Below are positions 1 to 13,917 of a DNA stretch of 64,000 bases, piece by piece. The translations under genes and the position numbers were made by a program. How positions within the stretch are numbered: position 1 is the stretch's first letter; the number at the start of each line of letters is the position of its first letter. Under the pieces are notes generated by a model. It was not told where the DNA came from. It worked only from the letters and a program-made list of their open reading frames with translations, and made no database searches. The stretch comes from Chaenocephalus aceratus (lineage: Eukaryota > Chordata > Actinopteri > Perciformes > Channichthyidae): contig CM043798.1 in the NCBI GenBank assembly GCA_023974075.1, forward strand, positions 2,881,527-2,945,526. Direction: 5' to 3'.

Positions 1-522
1 GTGTGAAAGCAACAGAATGAGACAGCGAACACCAGATGTGGTTGTTTTGCTTCAAACTAAGACTGTTCCCAGATCATCTCGGCTGGCGCGCGCTGATTCG
101 CTAAGACACGCCAGCTCCTCCTGTTTTGTTTGTGGCATGTAAGCCTGTTCTGCCTTTGGTTCGTCCTCTTTTTCTCCTGCTGCAAAGACGAAGTAAGTAA
201 GCTTTCCCAGCGGGAGGAGGCAGGGCCGGGGTAATACAGATTACTCCGTTATGTGGTGTTATTGTGTATTTTGCCATTAAATCAGCATATTTGTTATAAC
301 CTTACCAATGGTTGCTGTGAATTCTTCCTCTGTTAATCTGACCCGTTCACAAAAGGACACGCGGAGGCAGAGGGGGGCCTTAGAGCCCCCGCCAAAGAAT
401 GACGTTGGCCAGAACAGTACAAAGACTCTATTTTGTCATACTGTACAAAGAATCAAGAAAGATATTGGTTAAAATAAATGAAGTATACTTTAATACGTAC
501 TCCATTAAACAATACTAAATAC
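1..522. other. No gene recognised
   Basis: No long open frame or known repeat motif was recognised here. The left part is moderately GC-rich and contains a possible splice-donor-like GTAAGTAAG near 195, but nothing else supports an exon. Confidence 0.4.
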
Positions 523-1170
523 TAGGGGTGTAACGGTTCACAGAAGTCACGGTTCGGTTCGTACCTCGGTTTGGAGGTCACGGTTCGGTACGGTTCGGTA
601 CAACAACAAAAAAGCAAAAAAAAGTCCCAAATGCATAATTCCAGGTTTGTTGTTATTTTTCAGTAGTGCAAGTTTCAGTTTAAAAATAAAGAACTCTGAC
701 ATTTTGAATAATTAACTGTATTAAACAGTTAAAAACAAACCATACACCGTACACTCAGATGGCCATATTATCTATAATGGCTGATGTCAAACAAAAAGGT
801 TTCATCAAGCTGTAAAACTAAAAAGGATGTCTTGAAAATATTACATCATAAATAATAAGAAAGTGTTTCAAGAGCGCAAAGTCGTTGAAAAACATATGCC
901 AAAAGCTTCCGTTATGTATTTTTGGTCTCTCGGCTCTCATGTCTATTGGCTTCTTAAAAACAGCCGGTGATTGGCAAATCTGGGTGATGCCTTCTGATAT
1001 GATTTAGCATGTTTGGCGTGTGTTTCCATTAGCATACCGCACCGCTGTAGAACAACGCCGACACACCGTCCTCGTCCGATCCACCACTCGCACACCTCAT
1101 CGTTATTGTAGTCCACAGGGAATCCGAAATGTTCCCAAACAGCTGATTTAAAAGAAGCAGGTGGGTTCTA
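523..1170 (-). mobile_element. Decayed hAT-type transposon remnant with BED finger
   Basis: The left edge (TAGGGGTGTAACGGTTCAC followed by repeated CGGTTCGGTAC blocks) is a terminal sequence type common on fish hAT elements. Reading the minus strand from about 1165 to 945 gives a BED zinc-finger-like stretch: an aromatic-rich WEHFGFP segment, then VCRRC (the Cys-x2-Cys pair near 1050), then a YANGNT segment as in ZBED-type transposases. The frame is interrupted by stops and small frame changes, and the catalytic part is absent, so this is an internally deleted copy. The matching opposite terminus was not found; the right boundary is approximate. Confidence 0.5.
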
Positions 1171-1904
1171 GCTATTGTGTGTTATCTGAACTCACCATAC
1201 TAACTTTTCTTCTTCTTGTATTTTGTTCGTTTTGTTGTTGTGTTTCTTCTTGTTCTTCATTTGTTGTTTAAGGGCGGCTGGCAAACAGCTTTTAGGCACA
1301 ATACCGCCCCCTGGATTATATATAGTGTAGTGGTTTCATAACACGCTCAGAATCCGAGACACCTGACAACACGCTGTTAAGCAGAAGCACAGAAAGAGCA
1401 TACTATTACGATTTATATGTATTTATTGTCTCAGTACTCGCATACATTAAAACTAAATGTGTCCTCTTCATTTAACCCAGCCGCAGCGCAGCGCCCGGGG
1501 ACCAAATCTGGTTCCAAATTCCGTCTATAACGTTTTACAACCTGAAGATATAAAACACATATTTCTTGTAACAATACTTTTAATAACATAGCCGTATCAG
1601 TAGGCTTAACAGGGTAATAGTTGTTACCGATACAGTAAACAGTATTTAAATAAATGAAGAACGAAAAATAAATGAACGAACTGTATGCCAATAATTGCCT
1701 TAGCCCCAGATGTTCCCACATTGCTCCTATTATTTTCACTATTCGGATAAAATTGAAAAACTAATATAAAAAAACAATTCGGTTGCTTGCTTGCAACTAT
1801 TTTCCAAGCAAAGTAAGAGCATGTTTTTATAATGTGTAACGTTACTGTTTAAACGGCGGATAAAGCAGCTTCATCATGGCAACTTGACAACAGCTAAACT
1901 AAGT
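1171..1904. other. AT-rich stretch without recognised gene
   Basis: The 102-codon minus frame at 1431-1739 has no recognisable motif. The segment probably belongs to the older hAT remnant into which the CGGBP1-like hAT at 1905 inserted. Bases 1897-1904 (AACTAAGT) are the left target duplication of that element. Confidence 0.35.
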
Positions 1905-1919
1905 AGACCCTCCAGAAAA

Positions 1920-2100
1920 ACGCGGGCCAAAATCCTTAATTATGCGGGCTAAAATCCTTGATTATGCAATGAAACATGCGGTGTTGTTATGTGATTTTAT
2001 GCGGTGATATTGCGGGAAGTTGCGTAAAGTTGCGAAATATGCGGGAAGTTGCGTAATATGCGTAAAGTTGCGAAATATGCGGGAAGCGGAAAAAAGGTGA
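1920..2100. repeat. Left subterminal GCGG motif cluster of the CGGBP1-like hAT
   Basis: Within 180 bp there are several copies of TATGCGG or close variants (near 1940, 1976, 1999, 2011, 2038 and 2076), interspersed with TTGCGTAA/GTTGCG words. Subterminal repeats are usual binding sites for hAT transposases. Confidence 0.6.
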
Positions 2101-2811
2101 TTCTTCCACACCCTGTTACTAGGCTACTACTGAATGAAAGGGAGCACTTTTAAAGAGTTCCTATGATAAACAAGCATACTAGAAGCAAGCTACATCACAG
2201 AAAGTGCTGGTAATGTTTTAGTTCTTTATTATTTTCTCAACTTAAGCATGGCTTAAACATTCCTGAGTCACAACATTTTCAAAAAATTAAATAAATGCTT
2301 CCTGCTTTATAAAAGTGAGGTAGAACAGACCATCTGTTACGCTACAATAATATTTTCAAAGACAGAAAGACAGAAACTGAGTAACTGTTGAACATCAACT
2401 CGTCAAAATCACAGGATTTTGAAAATAACATATCTCTCAATGAGGCAAATCTACTTGACCATTGAATGGTTCTATAAAACTTAGGTAACACAATACAAAG
2501 TGCAATAATCTCTCACAACTCAACTGTAAGGTTATAGTAACGTTAAGCTATGTGCACAAAAACAGTGCAATATCTTACAACTGTAAGGTTTTTTAGAATA
2601 ACACACACAAGAAAAAGTGCAATCTTACAACTTTAAAGTTGTATTAACTTCTGAATGCATCAACACGAGTTCACAGTGTATGAAAAATGAACATATAGGT
2701 TACCACCTTCTTTCAAGAGCAATCTTACAACTCTCAAGTTGTATTAATTCCTGCATTAAATGAGAGTCCACTGTGTTTGAAAACGACTGCATAGTCTGTG
2801 TCACTGTCCAA

Positions 2812-5620
<2,809 letters not shown>

Positions 5621-5654
5621 GACGAGTTCATTTTTTTTCTTCTCAACTTTGTGT

Positions 5655-5735
5655 GGAAAAATGCGGGGATTATGCGGCCTTTTGATAAATATGCGGCCTT
5701 TTAAAAATATGCGCCATTTTGCTGATTATGCGGTA
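5655..5735. repeat. Right subterminal GCGG motif cluster of the CGGBP1-like hAT
   Basis: Four copies of ATGCGG (near 5659, 5671, 5689 and 5727) lie just inside the right terminal repeat, in the same orientation as those at the left end, together with one ATGCGCC variant. Confidence 0.6.
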
Positions 5736-5782
5736 AATTCTGCGATCGCAGAATCGCGTTTTTCTGGAGGGTCTAACTAAGC

Positions 5783-5862
5783 TAGTACTTACAGCATCCA
5801 GGTGACTTTTCAGAGTTGTTGTGTTGTTGTCTCGCGGCTGCGGCCGGGGATGATTGGCCAAG
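5783..5862 (-). pseudogene. Possible BED-finger exon fragment of an older hAT
   Basis: On the minus strand this reads a short NTTTLKSHL-like segment ending at a GTAAGT donor, resembling the histidine half of a BED finger exon. It lies directly outside the CGGBP1-like hAT, so that element may have inserted into the intron after this exon. The other end is lost at the join with the DIRS-like element. A chance resemblance is possible. Confidence 0.3.
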
Positions 5863-6280
5863 CCCTTGATTATTGGATCCGAGTGGTGGGCAGCAGTCAG
5901 GTGACTCCTTCCCCTCCATTCACGGATGGATCACCATGTGGTTCCCCCGGCCCCATCCTCCCTCTCCTCCGGACGGGGGAGACAGGGCGGGGCCCGGTGT
6001 CAGCCCGGCAGCCGAGCCTATAGGTTCGGCTGCCGGGCTGACACTATGCGCCATCTCGGCTCTGCCGTATAGGCGGTATTCTCCAGGAACTCCCGGAGAT
6101 CATCGGAAAGGCAGCCGCCTAATGAGATCTCCCCGTTCCCCCGGTTCAGGAGAGCTCTCCTCCGGATGACATAAGCGGTTGCCTCATAGCCTGTCGGTTA
6201 TTAGGCAACAGGGCTCGCGGCACAAACCGGCTGTCTTTAAAACCTAGCGGTTGATTAGACAGCACGGGCTTGTTTCAGTC
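5863..6280 (+). mobile_element. Left part of degraded DIRS-like element
   Basis: This segment joins sequence at 9040 once the 6281-9039 insertion is removed. It carries a CTGTCGGTTA...GGCAGCAGGGCTCG module (6180-6260) that recurs at 9190-9420, 9800-9900 and 10500-10660. No intact gag frame was found. The left boundary is uncertain; it could be anywhere from about 5840. Confidence 0.5.
5997..6044. repeat. 48-bp near-perfect palindrome
   Basis: Arms beginning GTGTCAGCCCGGCAGCCGA are mirrored around the centre CCTA/TAGG between 6020 and 6021. The only mismatch is G6016 against T6025, which would still pair as G-U in RNA. A GC-rich hairpin of this size may mark a DIRS terminal or circle-junction feature. 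Confidence 0.9.
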
Positions 6281-9039
6281 CAACACACTCTCACTCCCTA
6301 AGCGTCCAATAGCGACGTTTGGTCAGTGTCCGTGGCGTCCAATTGTGACGCTCCTAGGCTCCTTCAGCGTCATAAAGGGACGCAAATAGCTTTCAACTCA
6401 TTGCAATGTATTCCCATCTGCGTCGGGATTTGACGCTCATGGAAGCACGGCATTCGTTTATGCCGGCTGCCCTTCCCTTCAGCATCCATTCCCATTGGAT
6501 AAGGGAGCATTTTACACCCGGAAGTAAGTACTCCTCTTACTGTCGATTGATTTTACAGTGATATCTGCACTACTCATCGACTAAAAAACACCAGATTATC
6601 CTTGTTAATTACACAACATTGATTGGTTTAAATTGTGTACAATGCTTTTGTATTTTTCCCCTTCGATTCGGAGAAACAAATATGTTTTCTGAGTAAAGGA
6701 TGGCAGAAGACACTACACTACCCAGAATCCCCAGCTATCGTTTGGCCTACACCATGTGCTCTGTTTGACAAACCCCGTTTTTTTCACTATTCATTCCGAT
6801 GGCTGGCGTCTATGTCACGTGATCTTCAAATTTCTCCCTGCAGAAAAAGAAAACATGGCCGAACTTCGTTTTATTCTAGGTGGAAAATGCCTATTTTAAA
6901 GTTAGTTTGGCCATTAAAATGCGTTTTGATGTCATTTGATGCGAGAAATATGAGTTGTTATTTCTGATTATGTGTGCAGTTAATGTACATGATCTTTAGT
7001 TTGCTAGTTATTACGAAGATTACTTCAGGAAATCGCGACGTTTTCATTGTTACCAAGGTGGTTGCTAGGGACACTGCTATCGATATTATTTCTGTTATGT
7101 TGTGTAACTGTTTAATGGTGTTATCTTTATTGCTACCCCCCCTTCCCCGTCAATGTATAGTGTTGGTCCACAGCCTAAACATATTAGTTTAACAAAATCC
7201 GCATCTAAAGATAGCCTACGTTATTTCCCCCCTGTGCAATTCCAGTCTCACATCTCAGAGCACATCGTCATTAACAAATACCGGAAACAGACCAAAATAA
7301 TAATAACACCTTATTCCGAGTGTTCTTGCTTTTCTCTTTGAAAGTCATCACATAACGGCATTGTAATACACGGTTCGGCTGCATTACATATTACATATCT
7401 GCCGTAGTTCTGTATTTATAGAGCCCTGATGAGAAGACAAACATGAGGAACTGAAAACGTGACGTGGATCATAAATATATCGGCCATTAAATAACATCTT
7501 ACATTTCTTTTCACACAATACGTCTCCTTGCAGTATCAACACTAATTCGGCTCACTTTTATATTTGATCCAATTGGTAGATAGGCTGTATTTACACCATA
7601 AAGGTGCACAGCTGATATAAAGGGACACCTGGTGGTTAAAGCATGTTATTGAATATTTTTATTATTAGATATTAATACGATCCCTATAAAGTATATTCAT
7701 TACTCGTTATTCTCTACTAATTGTTAATTAAAGACTGTATGTAATGACTATTTTGCACATCCCTTTCAAGATTTCAAGATTTTCTAAGTTTTATTGACTT
7801 ATCATATAGGCCTATACAACTAGGTGTAGTTCAGCACTGAATGAAAAACATGGGTTGCAGGTTCCTCAAAAGTGCATTACAAGACATCTATCAATATGTG
7901 TGCATACCTCCAGCAATGTTAACTATGTTGAAGCACTTATTTTAACTGATATTATACATAATGTATTACACTCCTATAAGATGTATGTAGATATTTCATC
8001 TCCGGCCTTGTCAGGTATTGAACAATCAATAAATAAAGAACACAGAATTGTTGAATATAAAACACAGAATTTGTGTGATTATACTAAATGATTTTCAAAT
8101 AAACACAACTGCATATTTAACTGTTACACATGCTGATGTAATGCAAATGTTCCAACTTGGGATCAATAAAGTATATCTTATCTTAAGCTGATCGATGGCT
8201 ACTGCCATATTTGCACAATGTGCCTCTGAACCTTGACACGTGCATGTTTCAGGCTTATCAATTAATGTAATGTAATGTAATGTTATCAATGAACAAGAGG
8301 AGGGGTCACAAACATAAGACCAGCTGTTAAATAAAGCTGGCATGTGGGTATATATATTAATACTGCCCATAATGGGCACAAGCAATTTTCACCCATTTAT
8401 TAATTATATGTTTTAAATGTGAGTGTTTCCTGTCCCCTAAACCTCCAGGGATGTACACAGTTTAATACTGGCAACTTCTTATTATGGGAAATACGAAAAC
8501 GTCTTTTAAAACTACAACTCCCAGTAGAGACGTGCCATAGAGAACATGTTGCGAAACGGAATAGCCAGCATGTGTAGTTCTGGGGACGGGGTGGGGGAGG
8601 GGGGACGCGGTGGACCCGTTCAAATCCAGTTTTGGACAGTCTGCCGTGGTTCCATCCCATTTCAAGTGCTGTTCGAGAATCGGCTTAACCCTCGGAGCAC
8701 ACTCTCCAATCACAGAGCTTGAGGACTATCACGGGGTTTGTCAAACAGAGCACATGGTGTAGTCCAAACGATAGCTGGGGATTATGGGTAGTGTAGTGTC
8801 TTCTGCCATCCTTTACTCCTGGGAATGGACGCTCACATTACCTTTAAGGGCAGCCGACATAAACGAATGCCGTGCTTCCATGAGCGTCAAATCCCGACGC
8901 AGATGGGAATACATTGCAATCAGTTGAAAGCTATTTGCGTCCCTTTATGACGCTGAAGGAGCCTAGGAGCGTCACAATTGGACGCCACGGACACTGACCA
9001 AACGTCGCTATTGGACGCTTAGGGAGTGAGAGTGTGTTG
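6281..9039. mobile_element. Long-TIR non-autonomous DNA element, unclassified
   Basis: The two ends are inverted copies for about 194 bp (6281-6474 versus about 8846-9039), nearly identical and starting CAACACACTCTCACTCCC. A second inverted block pairs 6692-6779 with about 8735-8822. On the right the two blocks are adjacent; on the left about 217 bp separates them. The element is flanked by a perfect 7-bp direct repeat, TTCAGTC, at 6274-6280 and 9040-9046. No transposase frame was recognised inside. The interior holds a LINE-like 3' tail. It splits the DIRS-like element. The superfamily is unknown; 7-bp duplications would be compatible with groups such as P or Dada. Confidence 0.8.
7760..8185 (+). 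mobile_element. Probable LINE 3' end fragment
   Basis: The segment ends with TTGGGATCAATAAAGTATATCTTATCTTA, the style of 3' terminus seen on fish Rex1-like LINEs (ATCAATAAAGTATCT repeats). No coding part is recognisable upstream, so the left boundary is a guess. Confidence 0.35.
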
Positions 9040-10950
9040 TTCAGTCATGTCACAGATATGCCTCCACACACCGTTCATTCCTCAACCGGGTTTGAGCGTG
9101 AACGCGCCTCAATGTCCGGTTTACGAGCCTTCTCCTAAACGGCGACATGATGAGAGCCGCTGTGCACAGAGGTGCAAGAGCCGGCTGTAACCTGTCAGTC
9201 AGCAGGCAGCAGGGCTCGTGGCGCAAGCCAGCTGTATTTAACCAGGCGGTTATTAGACAGCAAGGCTTGACGTTTAAACCTGATGCTCCTAACCTGTCGG
9301 TTAGCGGCAGCAGGGCTTGTGGCGCAAGCCAGCTGTATTTAACCAGGCGGTTATTAGACAGCAAGGCTTGACGTTTAAACATGATGCTCCTAACCTGTCG
9401 GTTAGCAGGCAGCACGGTTTTTTTCCTCTGTCCCAGATGTGCCTACTACACACGGTCGTAATGAGCCCAGGGCTGTTATTACGCACTGTGTGAATAGCAC
9501 TGCACACACCCTCAGCAGGTTTGAGCGTGAACGCGCCTCAATGTCCAGTTTACGAGCCTTCTCCTAAACAGAGACAGGATGAGAGCTGGTGTGAGATGCA
9601 GCGTGTGGAGGCCCCCTCGCAGCTTTTCGGTCCGGGCCCCTCTTGGGTTGCTTCACAGGCAACGGCGGCGAGGGCTCTGACGTGGCTCGTCACCATGACA
9701 ACCACAGCACATCTAGAGCATGTCGCGCGCTCTCAGAATATTACTCAGAATGACGACGCGTGTGTTAGATGGACAGATGAATAATAATAAGCAGCAAGGC
9801 CCACCGGGTAAGCCGGCTGCCCCTAACCTGTCGGTTATGGGCAGCATGGCTCGCTGCATAAATAGGCCGTCTTTAAAACCTATTGGTTTTTAGGCAGCTC
9901 GGTTTTTCTCCTCTGTCCCAAACCTACCTCCTACACACGGTAATGAGCCCACGAGTGCCATTATTACAGTGAGGACAGCACTGCACACAGCTCCGCTCAT
10001 CCCTTAGGGGTGTTGAGCGTGAACGCACCTCTGTGTCCAGTTTAACACGAAGCAATTACTGTTATTTTTCAGCCGATTTTCAGCACTAATCTACTGGCGG
10101 CCCCCTAACCAGAATGTTACTGTGAATTATTTAATTTGTTACAGTGATAAACTGAAATTGTCCAACAGTATGAATACTGTATAATGTCAGTGTATTGCTG
10201 GCGTCTCTGCTGCCGGTATTTTACTGTTAATGAGAAAGGCTGTAAAATCATTTCACAGTATGAGTACTGTGGTATGGCCGTGAAGTGCAGGCGTCTGTGA
10301 AGAAACTGCCGGCGCTTTACTGTTGTTTGACAGGAACATGTGTTACAGTGGACATAATGAGAGCCTGTGTGAAGTGCAGCGTCTGGAGGGCTCTGGCGTG
10401 GCTCGTCACCATGACAACCACAGCACATCCATAGCAGGTTGGTGCGCTGAGTGGCGGCGCGTGTGTTCAATGGACAGATGGAAGATAATATGCAGCAAGC
10501 TCCCCGGTTAAGCCGGCTGCCAATAGCTTATTGGTTACTTGGCAGCATGGCTCGCAGCCTAAGCCGGCTGGGTTTTTTAACTTATCGGTTAATAAAACAG
10601 CAGGGCGTACTATTCAATCCGTCTACCTTTAAACTTTTTGGGTTTAGGCAGCATGGATTTTTCCTCTGTCTCAGACGTACCTCCTACCCACGGTCGTAAT
10701 AAACCCATGGAGGGCCATTATTACGCCTCGTGTGGACAGCACTGCACACACCTCCGCTCATCCCTTAGTGATGTTGAGCGTGAACGCACAGTTTACGAGT
10801 CTTCTCCTAAACGGCGACACATTGAGAGCCTGTGTGAAATGCAGCGTGTGGAGGGCTCTGGCGTGGTTTGCCACCAACCACAGCACATCCAGAGAATGTA
10901 CGCCCGGCGCTATCAGAGTACTGGATGGTACTCAGGGTGGCGGCGCGTGT
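9040..10950 (+). repeat. Tandem module array in the DIRS-like element
   Basis: Several modules repeat in the same order. One, starting GAGCGTGAACGC and running to a CTCCTAAACGGCGACA block, occurs near 9091, 9521, 10011 and 10770. A second, GCAGCGTGTGGAGG...GCGTGGCTCGTCACCATGACAACCACAGCACATC, occurs near 9600, 10375 and 10840. A third is the CTGTCGGTTA/GGCAGCAGGGCTCG module; at 9190-9420 it forms an almost perfect direct repeat with a unit of about 117 bp. An unrelated block at about 10048-10335 interrupts the third cycle and may be a separate small insertion. No open gag frame remains. Confidence 0.7.
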
Positions 10951-10971
10951 GTCTGATGGACAGATGAGCAG

Positions 10972-12350
10972 GTGGATGGGCAGAGAGTAGTCTCTGCAGT
11001 TCGCCTCTCCCCCCCGCAGTTCTTCGGGATACAGGGAACCCTGTCATCCCGGGAACAGTGTCTCGCGCTCCGTGCAGAGCGGCAGGAACTCTTGTTAAAA
11101 GAAAGCTTTTTTCCAGGGTTCCTCATGGGGAAGAACATCAGGGTTTGTTACTCCCGGTATTTTCTGGTCCCGAAGGAGACGGGGCGGGGGGAATGAGACC
11201 CATCCTCGATCTGTCAGTGTCCAACAAGGGAATGGCCTTTTCCCATGCTGACGATCAAACAGGTTCTGGAGGGTTCACCAGGGAGACTGGTTCACATCCA
11301 TAATCCTGAAGGATGCATTCCTCCACGTAACCATCATCCCGAAACACAGAATTTCCTGCGTTTCTCATTCCTGGCTCCACGCACTTTTTCAAAGTGGGTG
11401 GGGACGGTGGGAGCAGCTACTCAGAATGGGGATGAGTGTTATTTTACCTGGACGACTGGCTGTGGCTGGCTCGCTCCAGGAAGGGAGGAAGCGGCTTACA
11501 GACGATACAGTTCGTATCTCATCTGTCAAACCTGGGTTTCATTATCAACTGGAAGAAGAGCTGTCCTCGTCCCTCCCAGGTTATCCTTTTAACTGGGAGT
11601 GGAATTGAACTCAGCCCGCATGAGAGCGCGACTCTCACAGCGGAGAGGGGAGAAAGTGACAGCTCTCCTCCGGCGCGTCACACCCCGCGGGGCGGTGACA
11701 GCCCTCTTCGTGATGCAGCTGTTAGGCATGATATCAGCTGGTCACGTGGTGATTCCCCTGGGTCTCCTTCATAGTGAGGAGACTCCAGGTGGTTTATTCG
11801 CCTGTGCATCGACCCCGTGCGTCAGAGGAGACGCACGGTGTACATTCCTCCTTCCGTGGTTTTGGATTTGACCTACTAGAAAAATATCCACGTCAGTGGG
11901 GGTGCCACTGAGCAGAGTGACGTCACACACCGCAGTGTTCACAGACGCATCTCTCGCAGGCTGAGGAACGTGCATGTCGCAGGCAGTGGAACGTGCATGT
12001 CGCAGGCAGTGGGGGGACAGTGGCTGGCTCACATGTCTCTTCATATAAACGTGCTGGAATTACTCTCCGTATGGAAAGTGCTCTAGCACTTCGTCCCGTG
12101 GCTGTACAATCAACATGTGTTGATTCGAACAGACAACAAAGCAGCGTCGGCCTACATAAATCGCCAGGGAGGTGTTCGATCAGCGCAGCTGCTGAACACA
12201 CATCCTACACAGCCAAATGGACAGCGTTCCGTGTGGTGTGTAGGGAAAAGCCTGAACCCCGTTGGCCCCCCTGCCTCGTGCTGTCGTTCCTCCAGCTGTT
12301 GCTGGGCAGGAATTGGATTATAGCACGGTAAAAACATATGCTGCTGCCAT
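10972..12350 (+). pseudogene. DIRS-like reverse transcriptase and RNase H, degraded
   Basis: The region reads as a DIRS-type polymerase in several frames. A YSRYFLVPKE segment is followed, after a frame change, by RPILDLSVSN (about 11140-11225). Then come MLTIKQVLE (11245) and FLRFSFL (11350), and the catalytic YLDDWLWLAR motif near 11440. RNase H-like sequence (RTDNKAASAYINRQGG) lies near 12120-12175. Stops and frame changes occur throughout, so it cannot encode a working enzyme. The YLDDW form of the catalytic box is typical of DIRS and Ngaro elements rather than LINEs. It is followed by the tyrosine recombinase in the usual DIRS order. Confidence 0.8.
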
Positions 12351-12586
12351 TTCATCTTGCAACGTAGGTTTGGGGTCAGCACGGTGTTTAGTCACCCTCT
12401 GACAAAACATTTTCTACGGGGAGCACAGAGACCCAGACCTGGGTCACGCGCTTTGGCGCCTCAATGGGTTTTTGGCTTAGTGTTACGCGCACTGAGTACA
12501 GCTCCATTTGAACCTTTAGATCAGGTCCCCCTGAAGTTCTTGTCAGCCAAAGTAGCTCTGCTCCTGGCTCTGACATCAGCTAAAGG

Positions 12587-13150
12587 GTGAGTGATGTGTC
12601 TGCTCTCTCTGTGGCTCCGTCAGGTCTCCGGATCCAAGGAGATGGTAGCTCAGCTGTTTTGCGCCCGAACCCGGCTTTTATGCCAAAGGTGATCACAAGC
12701 TCTTTTAGATCGAGAGGGATCACTTTGGATGGTTTCCTCCCTCCTCCTCACACATCAGAGGAAGAAGCCACATCTCATCTCCTCTGTCCCGTACGTGCGC
12801 TGTCATGTTATATTGCATGCACAGCCACGTTGCGCAAGTCTCAGCGCCTGTTTGTGCATTACAGAGAGCACTCAATAGGGCAGCCTCTGTCTGCACAGCG
12901 GCTGTCACACTGGTTGGGTGAGGCTGTGTCACAGGCGTATGTCTACTCTGGGGTGGATCCCCCAGAAAACATCAAAGCGCACAGCACCAGAGGAATTTCA
13001 ACCTCTATGGCATTGCATGGAGGAATTACAGTGGAAGACATTTACAATGCTGCATCTTGGTTTTCCCCCTGTTCTTTTATTCATTTTTATTTGAGGGATG
13101 TCTCCCATTCCTCTCTTACACATTCAGTACTGAGTGTTCTGTCAGATTGA
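12587..13150 (+). pseudogene. DIRS-like tyrosine recombinase, C-terminal part open
   Basis: An open stretch of 187 codons encodes the catalytic part of a DIRS tyrosine recombinase: a LCPVRALSCYI segment, then AHSTRGISTSMALHGG (the His-x-x-Arg box), then DIYNAASWFS and the tyrosine in FIHFYLRDVS. DIRS elements use this enzyme, instead of an integrase, to insert a circular DNA copy. The N-terminal part lies upstream (about 12420-12590) in other frames with stops; the first ATG here is not a genuine start. Confidence 0.85.
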
Positions 13151-13690
13151 GTAATGTCAGGGACTAAACAGCGTGCCCTCTCTCCTGCGTATCGGCATTC
13201 AGAGAGCTGCCCCTTTTCCCCCTCTTTTATAGGTTTAACAAGTGGGATTTGTTTATCTCTACTTTTTTTAAACGACGGGTATTCACCTCCATTCCCTTAA
13301 AGAGAATATTCATTTGGAGTAATGCTATATTTCCAGGGACTGTGATGCTCCTTTCTTTTTCGCATGGGTTATTAATTGAGTAGATGTGTTTTTGTACTTC
13401 TGGTAACGGACGGAACCAGTGGGGCGTAGACTACATCCTGCTTCGCCCTTAACCCAATAGCGATAGCCTGAGAGGGCGAAGCCTTATACGAAATATAACT
13501 GAGGTTACGTACTGTAACCCAGCTTCTATGAGTATAGGCGCAGCCCTCTAAGGTTCGGGCCCCACCGGCTCCGCGAATAGCTGAAGAAAAGCTGTTTGTG
13601 TGGGAGCAGTTGGACGGGCCTACTTCCTATGTATACGGAAGTGAGGCCGAAGGTGGGGCCCACGTCATAGGTGACTGCTGACCTGACTGC
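13151..13690 (+). mobile_element. DIRS-like element 3' region
   Basis: Noncoding tail of the DIRS-like element. It contains the imperfect hairpin GGTTAC-GTACT-GTAACC at about 13503-13519; similar GTAACCC words also occur at the end of the second DIRS element (about 30975). Two stretches about 100 bp apart share AGCCCTCT/GGGCCCCACC-type words and may be the internal complementary region and the right terminus. No matching left inverted repeat was found at 5.9 kb. The right boundary is approximate. Confidence 0.45.
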
Positions 13691-13740
13691 TTTTCTGTTT
13701 TGTTTCTTTTTATTTTTGGCTTTGGTTTTGTTTTGTTTGT

Positions 13741-13828
13741 CTACACTCCCTCCCAAATGTAAAGCGTCTTTGGGTTCAAGAAAAGCGCTATAGAAATAAA
13801 ATGTATTATTATTATTATTATTATTATT
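13741..13828 (+). mobile_element. L2-type LINE 3' tail
   Basis: The sequence TGTAAAGCGTCTTTGGGTT followed by AAAAGCGCTATAGAAATAAAATGTATT and (ATT)n is the conserved 3' terminus of fish L2-type LINEs and their SINE partners. A near copy occurs at 53866. No coding sequence remains upstream. Confidence 0.75.
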
Positions 13829-13917
13829 TTAAAGTGTCAACAATATAATAATCAGACCCTGCAATAGAATACATCAAGTTTCACTTTAGTTTTTCAAGTA
13901 ACTCAACTCTAACTCAC

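Noticed and set aside
1..520. Promoter and first exon of a host gene
   Set aside because: The composition and a GTAAGT word are suggestive, but there is no open frame, TATA box or supporting downstream exon.
1431..1739. 102-codon minus-strand frame with a hydrophobic start
   Set aside because: No motif, AT-rich context and stop-poor composition; nothing supports it as a gene.
8400..8713. Two overlapping minus-strand frames in the long-TIR element
   Set aside because: They lie in different frames of a GC-rich stretch near the inverted blocks and have no recognisable domain.
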